A stretch of DNA of 64,000 bases from contig NC_073643.1 in the NCBI RefSeq assembly GCF_029407905.1, positions 34,072,501-34,136,500 on the forward strand, read 5' to 3'. Below, piece after piece: positions 46,326 through 59,084 of this stretch. The notes beneath the pieces were generated by a model. That model was not told the origin of the DNA, did no database searches, and saw only the letters and a list, made by a program, of their open reading frames with translations. Positions within the stretch are counted from its first letter, which is position 1, and each line of letters starts with the position of its first letter. The stretch is from Bubalus kerabau. Its lineage: Eukaryota > Chordata > Mammalia > Artiodactyla > Bovidae. The position numbers were made by a program, and so were the translations under genes.

Positions 46326-47522
46326 CATATACAGTATACTCACCATTAAAAATTTAGTCCCCATCTGTATAATTGGCCCCTTTTACCCATTTCCTCCTCC
46401 ACAGATTAAGTTCTTGCTCACATAAGCCTCTGTGTCAAACTGCTACACCAGCTTTCAAAATGACATCTATGAGGTACACATCCTTTATGGGAAAGTGTGT
46501 AATTAATGTGTAAACATCTAATAAACATTATTGATAAGAGACTTTTATTTTCCTTTCCAAACTAAGCAGTTTTTTTTTTTCTAAATCTCTGGTAATTTTG
46601 TCCCCTTTTATAGCTAGCTTTGCCTCCTAGAACTTTCCTTCCAAAGGAACTGGACTGGAAAGCCTGTGCCTGAAGTATCTGGGCAGTTTTCACAGAGCTA
46701 AACAGACAAAAAATCAAAGACAAAGGTTTTGGTATATTCCAAAATATCAAACTGCTCTCATTTCCCCCACAATATCTTTCATTTTCAGGGAAATTTGTCG
46801 TGCACATTATATTAGATTGGCAAACATATTAGGTATGTAAATTTTGGTTAGGCCAATAAGGAAATTATTATGTAACACAGAGCTATTGAATACAAAATTC
46901 CTATTCAGCTGTATACAAAACAAAGACTTCAGTGAATGGATAAATAATTCCATAAGGTTTTCAAAAATAATTTTTAACTGCTTCTGGAACTGAACACTAT
47001 CTTTAAAAACAATAGAGGATCTGAAAACAAAATTAACTGGGTTTCATTTTAATACATGAGATGAGAAAAACACAACCAAAAAAATGTGTGTCTGTGCCTG
47101 TGTGCCTATAAAAATTTACCATTATTTTGGTTGTATTTGCTTGTAAAACAACTGACAAAGACATACTTTGTTTCAGAAAAAAATCTCAGTTTAGAATTAT
47201 GTAAAAAGTTAAAATCCCCCCATCCCTTCCTCAATTATCTTAATTACCTCTCTTCCTCAAGGATAACTATTAATTTGATAAACATTACAACAGTCTGTTT
47301 TTCATATACATTTACAAACACATATATATATAGAGTGTACATGTATACATGTTCATATGTACACATAAATATACATGTAAACAAAAAGAATACTATACCT
47401 AGAGCTTATTTGTTTTTTTTTTTCACTAAGTAATAAATCTTTTTATTATCTTCAGTAGATACTGCTCTTCTTCATATTTATTCACTGCTACGTATTCTAA
47501 CCTTTCTAAATTTCTCTTTTAG

Positions 47523-48917
47523 GAAAAAACTCAAGAACAACATGAAGCGATAGGCAAAAGCAATAAAAATATGTCCCAGTATTTAAAAGAAAAACTTAAC
47601 AGTGAAATCATTGCACATAAAAGAGAATCACAGGGCAGTGACAATGTCCAAGAAACAAATAATGATGATGATGAAGATAATGAAGATGAGGGGGAAGATG
47701 AAGAAGATGATGAAGAAGATGAAGAAGAAGATGAAGGAAAAGAAGACAGTGAAGAGAGTGATCAAACAAAAAGAGGGGAGGAAGGTGAGGTAAAGGAGCA
47801 AATCAGAAATGGTGAGAACACCTGCCAAGAGGTAACTAGTAAAGTAACTGAAGAACAGAAAGGCAGACCAGAGGCTCAAGACAAAATTGAGAAAAAAATA
47901 TCAAAATTGGATCCCAAGAAGTTAGCTCTAGATACCAGTTTTTTGAAAGTAAGTGCAAGGCCCTCCGGAAACCAAACGGACCTGGATGGGAGCTTAAGGC
48001 GAGTGAGACAGAATGACCCTGACATGAAGGAACTCAACCTGAACAACATTGAAAACATCCCCAAAGAAATGTTGCTGGACTTTGTCAACGCAATGAAGAA
48101 AAACAAACACGTCAAAACCTTCAGTTTAGCGAACGTGGGTGCTGATGAGAACGTAGCATTTGCCTTGGCTAACATGTTGCGTGAAAATAGGAGCATTACC
48201 ACTCTCAACATAGAGTCCAATTTCATCACAGGCAAGGGCATCGTGGCCATCATGCGGTGTCTCCAGTTTAACGAGACACTCACCGAACTTCGGTTTCACA
48301 ATCAGAGACATATGCTGGGCCACCACGCTGAAATGGAAATAGCCAGGCTTTTGAAAGCGAACAACACTCTCCTGAAGATGGGCTACCATTTTGAGCTTCC
48401 GGGTCCCCGAATGGTGGTAACCAATCTGCTCACCAGGAATCAGGATAGACAAAGGCAGAAAAGGCAAGAAGAACAGAAACAGCAGCAGCTCAAAGAGCAG
48501 AGGAAGTTAATTGCCATGTTGGAGAAGGGGCTGGGGCTGCCCCCTGGTATGTGGGAGATGCTGGGAGGACCAATGCCGGATTCCCGGATGCAGGAGTTCC
48601 TCCAGCCTCCTCCTCCTCGACCTCCCAACCCCCAAGCAGCCCCCTTCAGTCGACAAAATGAAGTGACGAAAAAGCCATCGCAGCCGCCAAAGTACAGGAC
48701 GGACCCCGACTCCTTCCGCGTGGTGAAGCTGAAGAGGATCCAGCGCAAATCTCGGATGCCAGAAGCCAGAGAGTCACCTGAGAAAACCAATCTCAAAGAT
48801 GTGATCAAAACGCTCAAACCCGTGCCGAGAAACAGGCCACCCCCTTTGGTGGAAATTACCCCCCGAGATCAGCTCTTGAACGACATTCGTCACAGTAACA
48901 TCGCCTATCTTAAACCT
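47523..48917 (+). CDS. LMOD3: LMOD3 exon 2 (leiomodin-3 residues 98-562)
   Basis: The exon follows 'tttctcttttag' and ends CTTAAACCT before GTAAGT, 465 codons in phase 0. Domains in protein order: a link region (EKTQEQHEAIG); an acidic Asp/Glu tract at about residues 145-177, built from GAT/GAA codons; a basic stretch SKLDPKKLALD; the leucine-rich-repeat actin-binding domain at about 260-405 (MKELNLNNIENIPKEML, FALANMLRENRSITTLNI, ELRFHNQRHMLGHHAEMEIA); a Gln/Arg/Lys-rich helix at about 403-435; a Pro-rich segment at about 455-467; and most of the WH2 domain (RDQLLNDIRHSNIAYLKP). The human protein is about 560 residues, this one about 570, the difference falling mainly in the acidic tract. 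The frame has no lesion, so the gene looks intact. Confidence 0.98.
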
Positions 48918-49099
48918 GTAAGTAGGAGAAGGGAGAAATGGTGAACACAGGGCTACAGTAAATCTCTCCCAACTCTATTCCCTGTTCGTTTTAACACCAG
49001 GACATTCTCACTAATTGTCACTAACTGAGGGAAACCCGTCAGCATTACTGGTAGATCTAAATTATTGGTTATCCTCAAAGACACAATCTATATGACTGC

Positions 49100-49300
49100 T
49101 GTAACCAGGATACTAACAGCCCACATTTATGAAGCACTTAGTATGGGCCACATCCATTATATGAATTAACTCTTACAATCACCTTAACAATCCTGTAAGG
49201 TAGGTATTATTATTCTCCCTGTTTTATAAGAAGGAAATTGAGGCTTAGAGATGTTAAATAACATTTCTAGAAGAAAAGACTCAGAAGTGGTTGAGTTGAC
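49100..49300 (-). repeat. MIR SINE
   Basis: 'catttatgaagcacttagta', 'ctgtaaggtaggtattatta' and 'aaattgaggcttagagatg': a well-kept reverse MIR core. Confidence 0.85.
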
Positions 49301-49931
49301 TTTGAAATTCAGTCCTGAGCATCCCTGGTCAAGCTTTTGTCCACTCCTGCCACACAGAACTGACAAGCTGAGATCCCCAGGGAACTGCTGCAGGAATAAG
49401 TAAGAATGAGGCCTAATTAGGCCAGTCATTTGTGGATAAGTGCTTCTGTAGGGCTTTAAAAAGTTCTTTTTCAGTAGATGAGTGGATACCACCTGCTATT
49501 GCAATTATACTCTTTATATTTTAGGTAGGCGGACAATAATAAATTTAAGATTAATGTCTCCATGAATAAATGGAGCTTTAAAATATTTTACTGTTATTTC
49601 AGTTTTCTTATTATGACTCACTGTTACTACTGCTGACAGACAAAAATGTTCCATTCCTTTCAGCTTAAGTTGCAGAAATAAATTTTTTATAGTCATTACT
49701 ATGAGGGGATTTATAGAGGCTGAAAGGTGTGTGTCCAATGGCCACAGGTGGTTGATAATTAACTGCATTGTTTTAAAATCTAATATGTAATTTAGCCACG
49801 ATATTACATTAATAAAATAGTCAATATGTTATGCCATCAGAGAGTCACAGTTTTTTCAAGATAGTTTAACCATTTCCATGTAAGCTTGTTTTTTTCCCTG
49901 TTTTTAAAGAGATTTATATTCTAAAACAATA

Positions 49932-50058
49932 CAGGGAGTTTGCTGGCAGTCCAGTGGTTAGGATTTAGCACTCTCATAGCTGAGGGCCCAGGTTCAATCC
50001 CTGGTCCATGAACTAAGATCCTTCAAGCTGTGTTGTATGGCCCCCCACAAAAAAAAAA
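49932..50058 (+). mobile_element. CHR-1-type SINE
   Basis: 'agggagtttgctggcagtcc', 'cccaggttcaatccctggtc' and an A-rich tail. Confidence 0.85.
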
Positions 50059-50560
50059 TCCACAAATATGATTGTTACTTATTCACATATATATGTATGT
50101 CCCTTATTCCCATCCCCTAGAAATACAGAATTGACAATATTTCCTTCTTCTAAATCGAAGATGACTTTCAGCTGTGACTTAGAGGGATTCTGAGTCTTCC
50201 TGTGGCAGGGGCCAGGCTGAGAGTGCTAGAGGTCACATGAGATCGGGCCGGAGAGCTCTGCCTGCCCTTGGGCACAGCATCAACACTTTCTGCACCTGCT
50301 CTTCTCCAGGCAGCCAGACCTCTGCAGGGGGTGAATCAGGGTGCTGTTTTGAGAGAGGCTAGGGCTATCACTCCGTAACCAGTTGTCAAAGCAAATCCCG
50401 GCTGCCGTGGTGGCTAGACAGTCAGAAAATAGCACTGGTCCGAAAAGAATAAAGAGAAGTCTTTTTAAAAGCTGCATTAAAGGTGGAATATAGACTCAGA
50501 GTAGACAAAAGGATGAAGGTTAGATGATCATCTGACCCCTCTCCCTGTCTTCTGAAGGAA

Positions 50561-50775
50561 TATGAAAAAAAAGTGAAAGTGATCAGTCATGGCCGAGTCT
50601 TTGCGACCCATGGACTATAGCCTACCAGGCTCCTTTGTTTGTGGAATTCTCCAGGCAGGAATACTGGAGTGGGTAGCCACTCTGTTCTCCAGGGAATCTT
50701 TTTGACCCAGGGATCAAACCCAGGTCTCCTTCATTGCAGGCAGATTCTTTATCATCTGAGTGACCAGGGAAGCCC
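50561..50775 (-). mobile_element. Bov-tA SINE with TSD
   Basis: 'ggccgagtctttgcgaccca' to 'gaccagggaagccc'. TSD tctgaaggaa at 50551-50560 and 50776-50785. Confidence 0.9.
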
Positions 50776-53026
50776 TCTGAAGGAAGATTCTCCTGAGCAA
50801 ATGTGCTTTGCCTGGAGTTGGCTGAATTTCATCCATCCATTTGTAATAAATACTTGTCTAGTGCTGCCATGTGCCAGGCACCATGAGCAGAGAGTAAGAC
50901 AGGTATAGTCGTAACCGCATGGAGCTTACAGTGTTGGTTTTCTCATTTTCATGGTCAAGATACTCTCTGCCTTTTAGTCAACTGAGGACACTTCAGCTTT
51001 GAGTCTAGATTCTAGAGCAAAAGGTATTAAGATAAATTCACGGTAATAATTACCAAACTGCCATACTCTAGTAAGTACTACATTTACCATTTTCAATCAG
51101 TTCTTGATTGGTATCAGTTTTAAGTTGTGTGTGTGTGTTTAATGTCCACTCAGAAAGAAAAATACACAGCAAAGTGAACTCTGACACAGTTTGTGAATGG
51201 GGGTCTTGTACATCAGTCTTTGCTTTGAAATGTCTTTTATCTATTCCATGGGATTGGCATCTTCTCCTGCTTTCAGTTGCCTGGCTTGGCTTGCAGTAGA
51301 CATCTCCTGACATGTATCTTAGATACAAAATACCACACAACTTCATCAGCGTGGTCCTATAAAATGCTCTGCAAGAAAAATGTGAAAATGCATCATCCAG
51401 CTGACAAAAATTCACTTGACTGACATCAATTCGCTCGGTACTGCTGCATTTTTGTGCCTTGCTGCATACATAATAAATGTCTGCTTTAATGCTGACTCTT
51501 AGTACAGTCTCTCTTAAAAGACATTTTTTTATCTTTTTCTTTTGAAATCATTTGAAATGTGTGGAAGCTCGAAAGAGTAGAAAGAATTCTTACAGACCCA
51601 ACACAATTTCTCCTATTTGCTTTGTCATTCTTTAAGGGTATTTTAAATACCTCTGCGTGTGTTTAATTCCAGCAGGGCACAGCAGTGGAAGTGCTAATGG
51701 TATGAAAAGCTATACTGTGTTTGTGCGGCCGCCTGCAGCCAGCTACTATAAAACACTATTGATTGTGAGATGCTTTCTGATGTAGGGGATATGGAAACAT
51801 CAGAAAACGCACATCTTAGACTCAGTGAAATATTGTAAACGCCATCTGTGGTGAAATTTCAGGATCTCAGCAGAAAAGGGCTATTTTTGGCTGGTCAAAT
51901 GAGACACAGCGACACTCACTTTAAGGAGGTAAAACTAAAGATTATGGGGGTTCCCCCTCCCCTCTTGATTGGAGGACAGAGATGTTCTTTAAACCACCAG
52001 ATTTTCAAATATGAAGTTAAAACTCAATTTAGAAATCTTGTCATTCTTTCTACTGATGCTCCTACCTAAAACGCTGAATGTCCATAAACATACTTAGAAC
52101 TTATTTACTCTTAAAGGAAAAAAGTTTTTTTTCTCTCATGGACTTGGAGATATTATTTTTGTATTTTCTAGAGCATAGATCATGAAATACTCAGTTTATA
52201 TTTTAAATTTATGGGGTTTTTTTTCCCCTTTTAATGTTTATTCTCTCCCCATCACATGCTTCTGGCTTGGGATTCCAGAATTGAAGTTGCTAGCAGAAAA
52301 TAAAGGACAAAATCTGTATTCTTTCTTGGCTCAAGTGCTGCCTCCTCCAAGACGTTGCCTGTTTAAATCATTTTAAGAGAGATGTATTCTGTGGGCCAGG
52401 TATTGAAAACTAGGGGACTTAAAACCCAACCTGCAGGCCTATTTTGTTTGGCTGGAGTATTATTGTACAAATTATAAAATATCCCACGATAACATCCACG
52501 TATCTGGCAGCATTTGAAACATCAGATCTAGCCACATGGGCCTGAATATGCATGGTACAAATAAGCTGAATTGGTGGTGGTTTCTCCCTTGAGATAGGTA
52601 ATGGACTCTCCAGTTTTAACTCAGTCTCCACCATGCCCTACTGCTTGGAACCTGGCCTTTTTCACTCATTTGGATTGCTTATTGGACTCCTGTAGAATTT
52701 TTTAGTTTATTGTGTTGTTGTGTTTAGCTATGTTTTAAAGGACTTTGTCTTATCTAACTGAATTTATTAATCACTAATTTATTTCCCTTTGAGTTGATAA
52801 CTCTGAGTCAATTTGATGCCAGCCCAAAAGAAAGATGTTAGACTGGTATAGACATATCTTTCATTGATAAATATATGATTTCCTTTCAACTTAAAAAATT
52901 TGGTGGTCTGCTCACTGCCAGCCATCCCAGGTGAGTATCTGTACTTGCACGGAGATAGAAATCTCATGTGCAGAACCTATATAATTTACAGAGACCAACT
53001 GCATTTATATCATATGCAATTTTCGG

Positions 53027-53163
53027 AAGTGAAAGTGTCAGTTGCTCAGTTGTGTCCTACTCTTTGCAACCCCATGGACTGTAGCCCGCCAGGCTCCTCT
53101 GTCCATGGGGATTTTCTAGGCAAGAATACTGGAGTGGGTAGCCATTCCCTTTTCCAGGGGATC
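53027..53163 (-). mobile_element. Bov-A SINE, left arm of an inverted pair
   Basis: Reverse Bov-A from 'agttgctcagttgtgtccta' to 'cattcccttttccaggggat'. The head is missing. It meets a forward copy directly at about 53163. Confidence 0.88.
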
Positions 53164-53316
53164 ACAGGTTTGATCCCTGGGGCAGGAGGATCCCTTGGAG
53201 GAGGGCATAGCAACCCGCTCCAGTATTCTTGCCTGGAAAATCCCTGTGGACAGAGGAGCCTGGTGGGCTACAGTCCATGGGGTTGCAAAGAGTCAGACAC
53301 AACTGAGCAACTAACA
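53164..53316 (+). mobile_element. Bov-tA SINE, right arm of an inverted pair
   Basis: Forward sequence 'tttgatccctggggcaggag' to 'cagacacaactgagcaacta'. With the left arm it forms a nearly spacer-free inverted repeat with arms of about 140 bp. Confidence 0.88.
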
Positions 53317-53329
53317 CTATGCAACCTTT

Positions 53330-55640
53330 CAGTTCAGTTCAGTTCAGTTGCTCAGTTGTGTCCGACTCTTTGTGACCCCATGGACTGCAGCACGCCAGGC
53401 CTCCCTGTCCATCACCAACTTCTGGAGTTTACTCAAACTCATGTCCATTGAGTTGGTGATGCCATCCAACCATCTCATCCTCTGTCATCCCCTTCTCCTC
53501 CTGCCCTCAGTCTTTCCCAGCATCAGGGTCTTTTCCAATGAGTCAACTCTTCACATCAGGTGGCTTAAGTATTGGAGTTTCAGCTTCAACATCAGTCCTT
53601 CCAGTGAATACTCAGGACTGATTTCCTTTAGGATGGACTGGTTGGATCTCCTTGCAGTCTAAGGGACTCTCAAGAGTCTTCTCCAACACCACAGTTCAAA
53701 AACATCAATTCTTCTGCACTCAGTTTTCTTTGTAGTCCAACTCTCACATTCGTACATGACTACTGGAAAAACCATAGCCTTGACTAGATGAACCTTTGTT
53801 GGCAAAGTAATGTCTCTGCTTTTTAATATGCTGTCTAGGTTGGTCATAACTGTCTTCCAAGGAGCAAGCATCTTTTAATTTCATGGCTGCAGTCACCATC
53901 TGCAGTGATTTTGGAGCCCCCCAAAATAAAGTCTGACACTGTTCCCACTGTTTCTCCATCTATTTGCCATGAAGTGATGGGACCAGATGCCATGATCTTC
54001 GTTTTCTGAATGTTGAGTTTTAAGCCAACTTTTTCACTCTCCTCTTTCACTTTCATCAAGAGGCTCTTAGTTCCTCTTCACTTCCTGCCATAAGGGTGGT
54101 GTCATCTGCATATCTGAGGTTATTGATATTTCTCCCATCAGTCTTGATTCCAGCTTGTGCTTCATCCAGCCCAGCGTTTCTCATGATGTATTCTGCATAT
54201 AAGTTAAATAAGCAGGGTGACAATATACAACTTTGACGTACTCCTTTTCCTATTTGGAACCAGTCTGTTGTTCCATGTCCAGTTCTAACTGTTGCTTCCT
54301 GACTTGGATACAGATTTCTCAAGAGGCAGGTCAGGTGGTCTAGTATTCCCATCTGTTTCAGAATCTTCCACAGTTTGTCATGAACCACACAGTCAAAGGC
54401 TTTGACATAGTCAGCAAAGCAGAAATACATGTTTTTTCTGGAACTCTCTTGCTTTTTTGATGATCCAGTGGATGTTAGCAATTTGATCTCTGGTTCCTCT
54501 GCCTTTTCTAAAACCAGCTTGAATATCTGGAAATTCATGGTTCATGTATTGCTGAAGCCTGGCTTGGAGAATTTTGAGCATTACTTTACTAGCATATGAG
54601 ATAAGTGCAATTGTGCAGTAGTTTGAGCATTCTTTGGCATTGCCTTTCTTTGGGATTGGAATGAAAACTGACCTTTTCCAGTCCTGTGGCCACTGCTGAG
54701 TTTTCCAAATTTGCTGGCATATTGAGTGCAGCACTTTCACAGCATCATCTTTTAGGATTTGAAATAGCTCAACTGGAATTCCATCACCTCCACTAGCTTG
54801 GTTTGTAGTGATGCTTCCTAAGGCCCACTTGACTTCACATTCCAGGATATATGGCTCTAGGTGAGTGATCACACCATCGTGATTATCTGGGTCATGAAGA
54901 TCTTTTTTGTACAGTTCTTCTGTGTATTCCTGCCACCTCTTCTTAATATCTTCTGCTTCTGTTAGGTCCATACCATTTCTGTCCTTTATTGAGCCCATCT
55001 TTGCATGAAATGTTCCCTTGGTATCTCTAATTTTCTTGAAGAGATCTCTATTCTTTCCCATTCTATTGTTTTCCTCTATTTCTTTGCACTGATCACTGAG
55101 GAAGGCTTTCTTACCTCTCCTTGCTATTCTTTGGAACTCTGCATTCAGATGGGTATATCTTTCCTTTTCTCCTTTGCTTTTCACATCTCTTCTTTTCCCG
55201 GCTATTTGTAAGGCCTCCTCAGACAGCCATTTTGCTTTTTTGCATTTCTTTTTCTTGGGGATGATCTTGATCCCTGTCTCCTGTACAATGTCACAAACCT
55301 CTGTCCATAGTTCATCAGGCACTCTATCAGATCTAGTCCCTTAAATCTATTTCTTACTTCCACTGTATAATCATAAGGGATTTGATTTAGGTCATACCTG
55401 AATGGTCTAGTGGTTTTCCCTACTTTCTTCAATTTAAGTCTAAATTTGGCAATAAATAATTCATGATCTGAGCAACAGTCAGTTCCTGGTCTTGTTTTTG
55501 CTGACTGTATAGAGCTTCTCCACCTTTGGCTGCAAAGAATATAATCAATCTGATCTCGGTGTTGACCATCTGGTGATGTCCATGTGTAGAGTCTTCTCTT
55601 GTGTTGTTGAAAGAGGATGTTTGCTAGGACCAGTGCATTG
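53330..55640 (-). mobile_element. BovB (RTE-clade) LINE, 5'-truncated, with TSD
   Basis: A 2.3-kb minus-strand copy ending in (TCAGT)n at its 3' end. A perfect 13-bp TSD (ctatgcaaccttt) lies at 53317-53329 and 55641-55653. It encodes the end of the endonuclease (DQIDYILCSQRWRSSIQSAK, SDHELF), the RT start (IPKKGNAKECSNYCTIALIS), RT core DYVKAFDC, the catalytic box YADDTTLMA, and the C-terminal DVFELWCWRRLLRVP. The N-terminal endonuclease half is absent. A frameshift near 54430 separates two RT frames and further breaks follow the YADD box, so the copy is dead. RTE/BovB elements entered ruminants by horizontal transfer (known). Confidence 0.95.
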
Positions 55641-55682
55641 CTATGCAACCTTTGGTGCCAGTCAAACAAGACAACTGTTTTA

Positions 55683-55903
55683 ATACGTCCAGGTTCAGTT
55701 GCTCAGTCGTGTCCAACTCTTTGTGACCCTGTGGACTGTAGTTCACCAGGCTCCTCTGTTCATGGGATTTTCCAGGCAAGAATACTGGAGTGGTTGCCAT
55801 TTCCTTCTCCAGGGGATCTTCTGACTCACTGAGTGAACCTACATGTTTGGCATCTCCTACATTGGCAGGTGGATTCTTTTACCACTGTGCCACCTGGGAA
55901 GCC
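55683..55903 (-). mobile_element. Bov-tA SINE with TSD
   Basis: Inserted 30 bp beyond the BovB. An 11-bp TSD (caactgtttta) lies at 55672-55682 and 55904-55914. Confidence 0.92.
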
Positions 55904-56316
55904 CAACTGTTTTATTATTCACTTAACTTTACTTTTGGCTCACTTATGTGTATCTGGACTGGTTTCAGCCAGGTGCCTAAAGACACAATTAAGTTTTTCC
56001 TTCAGAAGGATTTCAGGATAATAATTTCCCAAGCAGCTTTAGTTAGCCAAAAGACTCTATGACACATTAGCAGTCATTATGAGTACAAAAATGTAAGATT
56101 ATAGACTCCTGAGTTTTCATCGCTGGCCATTTTTTCTTTGACTCATTTATTATGTCTTATTTCTTTTGAACTAAGATTTCTAGATTCTATCCTTTTGCAA
56201 TTTTCTCCTTTTCCCCATCTTATCTTCTCTGTTTCAGTTATCACATAATCTAGGACAATCTCCAAATTTCCCTTTCCCTTTAAGTCGCTCAGGGTTTTCT
56301 TAGTACCTTTATTCAA

Positions 56317-56541
56317 AGAAAGTGAAAGTGAAGTCGCTCAGTCGTGCCCGACTTTTTGCGACCCCATGGGTAGTAGCCTGCACCAAACTCCTCCATCCAT
56401 GGGATTTTCAAGGCAAGAGTACTGGAGTGGGTTGCCATTTCCTTCTCCAGGGAATCTTCCCAACCCAGGGATCGAACCCAGGTCTCTCACATTGTAGACA
56501 GACGCTTTACCGTCTGAGCCACCAGAGAAATCCAATCTGTC
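56317..56541 (-). mobile_element. Bov-tA SINE with TSD
   Basis: 'agtcgctcagtcgtgcccga' to 'gagccaccagagaaatcc'. An 11-bp TSD (cctttattcaa) lies at 56306-56316 and 56542-56552. 55915-56305 shows no feature. Confidence 0.9.
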
Positions 56542-56671
56542 CCTTTATTCAATCTGTCCCCAATCAAGCTCCCCGTTTCTAGATCTGTAGTTGTTGTTTC
56601 TGGTTCCAGATTTTTCACATTATCTCCATTCTCTCATACATTCAAGTCTAAAGCCCCAAATGTTGTTTGTT

Positions 56672-56873
56672 GTTGTTTGGTGCTAAGTCATGTCCAACTC
56701 TTTTGCAACTCCATGGACTGTAGCTTTCCAGGCTTCTCTGTCCGTGGAATTCTCCAGGCAAGAATACTGGAATGGGTAGCCATTCCTTTCTTCAGGGGAT
56801 CTTCCCAACCCAGGGACTGAACCCTTGTCTCCTGCTTGGCTGGCAGATTCTTTATCACTGAGCCACCTGGGAA
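56672..56873 (-). mobile_element. Bov-tA SINE
   Basis: 'ggtgctaagtcatgtccaac' to 'actgagccacctgggaac', preceded by (TTG)n. Confidence 0.88.
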
Positions 56874-57194
56874 CACAAAAACCCCCAGAGTTCCCTTAAT
56901 TTCCTTCCTTTTTTCTGTCCATATTTTTGCCTAAAGAAAACAAAACAAAATACAAGAAGAACACCAAGAACCCAAACCCAAGAGAATCTTCAAGAGTCAA
57001 GGCCAAATCTAGAATAGAGCTTGAGCAATGTTACACTCTTTTTGGAGGGAGTCTCCATGGAAGAAAGCAATGTAACATTTCAAACTCATCTCAAAGGAGC
57101 ATAAGTGGACCAGAATTATACAGACCAGGAGTTGCCCTTCCCTGATACCAAGTGGGAAAAAAGGAATTTTTTATGTACAACTTTTTAAAAGTCT

Positions 57195-57385
57195 ATGATA
57201 GTGATTCTCACATTTTAGCATGTATCACAGTCACCCGGAAGATAGAATACAGATTACTGAGCCCATCTCCAGAGTTTCTGGTTCAGTAGGTCTTGGAGGG
57301 GTCTGAGAATTTGCATTTCTGACATGTTCCTTGGCAATGCTGATGCTGCTTACTTGAAGGCCGCACTTGGACACTCAAAGTTCAG
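57195..57385 (+). repeat. MER5A-like hAT relic
   Basis: 'agtgattctcacattttagc', 'ccagagtttctggttcagta', 'ctgagaatttgcatttctga' and 'aatgctgatgctgct': a clear MER5A order. Confidence 0.82.
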
Positions 57386-58845
57386 TGACATCCATGGCAA
57401 ACCTTATCTCCTGATGCCTCAGGTTGACAGCTCTCACAGACACAGCATTAGGTCTCCTAGTGGATTCCGAGTTCCTCAAGGTAGATCTTCCTCATCTCTG
57501 TCCCAGGCACCCACTGAGGTGTTGACCCGGAACATGAACTCCATTTGTGTGTGCTGAATTAAATAACCCCTGCTGAAACGGGTCTTCTCATCCTGCCCAA
57601 TTGCTCCCAGCCATTGGGTGTATGTCTGTGTGTACACTGTGTAATACTATATACACACTTAACAAAAAAACTATTTTTAACCAACAAGTGAAGGGGGAAC
57701 AGGGCCCCCTAACAATAATGTGAGTAGATTCTTATTTGTTGAAAGTTTTATAATATCAGATCTAGTTATCTTTTCCTTATTTCTTTTTCAGTCTTTTGTG
57801 GTCTGCTTGGAAATGACTTTTTAAAATCTTATTTAAATATTTGCCTATCTTTTTCCCTGCTTTTAGTTTATAAAAAAAATTCCATATTACAGATGAATTA
57901 AAGGCTTGGATTTTAGAAGTAAGTAGGAAGAAAGAAGTCTGCTGTTTTATTTCTTTGCCAAATAGCTAACCACTGATCAGTGACTCATTCTTTTTCCCAG
58001 TGATCTGAACTCACAACTTGGTCACATTTTAAATTTGTCAGTATGTCTCTGGGTTTAGTATGTTGGGTCATTGTCATGTTTTGCTCTTGAAAATATTTTT
58101 ATTAATTGAGAACCCATCTATGCATATATATATATGAAATAACCTATATTTTTTCCATTTGACAATGGAAAGAACACAGTTTTGACTCTCTGTTGCAGCT
58201 TTGCACTTAATTTAAGTAACTGGCATTATTTATTTTACTGGTGTTCCTCTCTGATGGTGTTCTCCTTGGGTGACCCCTACCAAGTTGCAGTCACACCTCT
58301 CCCCTCCTGGAAGTCTGGCACGAGGGAGGGAGAGGGACTCAGAAGCACATGGAGGACCCTATGGATTGAAGACCATGCAGACAACAGCAGCACATCCAAG
58401 GTTCTCCCCAGTGGGCAGGGTGTTGGGAAACCTTTTTGTCCAAAGGTTATATAGGCAAAGAACTGGCTGAAGAGAGTCCATAGCAGATGTCTGCAGTGGT
58501 CTATCACATGGGCAGGTGGACATGGACAACAGGAGGAAAGATATTTTTAAGTCATTATCATACAAAATCTCAGGGTCCTTTGGGCTTTAGTCAGCATTCT
58601 CTGAAAGTTACCTTCATGGTGGATAAGTCATTCTCCTTAGATGTAACACCAATTGAAACCTATTAAGAACTTGCTTTATCTTTGAGTTGTTCCTATGAAA
58701 CAAAACTCAAAGTTGATTTTCAGTCAGACTTACCCTACTCTTTTGCAATTTTTTTTTTTAACCCTTGGAGGGGGGTTCTCCAAATAACATTGTAAAATTT
58801 AGTGAGTGTCAAATTAGTAATACATTTTAAAAAGGAAGGACTTTC

Positions 58846-59040
58846 CTAGTGGCTCAGATGGTAAAATGTCTGCCTACAATGTGGGAGACCTGGGTTTGAT
58901 CCCTGGGTCAGGAAGATCCCCTGGAGAAGGAACTGGCAACCCACTCCAGTACTCTTGCTTGGAAAATCCCATGAACGGAGGAGCCTGGTAGGCTACAGTC
59001 CACAGGATCACAGAGTCGGACATGACTGAGCGACTTCACT
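58846..59040 (+). mobile_element. Bov-tA SINE
   Basis: 'ggactttcctagtggctcag' to 'cggacatgactgagcgactt'. Confidence 0.9.
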
Positions 59041-59084
59041 TTAAAGAGGAAAGAACATATTTGTATCTTCTTACAGTGGTGTTT

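Larger units (their letters stand above)
44815..47522 (+). other. LMOD3: LMOD3 intron 1
   Basis: GTAAGT at the start; 'tttctcttttag' at the end. Contains a truncated Bov-A2, a short reverse L1-like piece (46025-46085) and a Bov-tA. No exon seen elsewhere; 46326-47522 is AT-rich with a (TA/CA)n run near 47320. Confidence 0.9.

Noticed and set aside
48126..48817. Minus-strand frames opposite LMOD3 exon 2
   Set aside because: Antisense shadows of a strongly recognised coding exon.
10648..59040. tRNA-like heads in many SINEs as tRNA genes
   Set aside because: They are tRNA-derived SINE promoters with SINE bodies and TSDs, not standalone cloverleaf genes.
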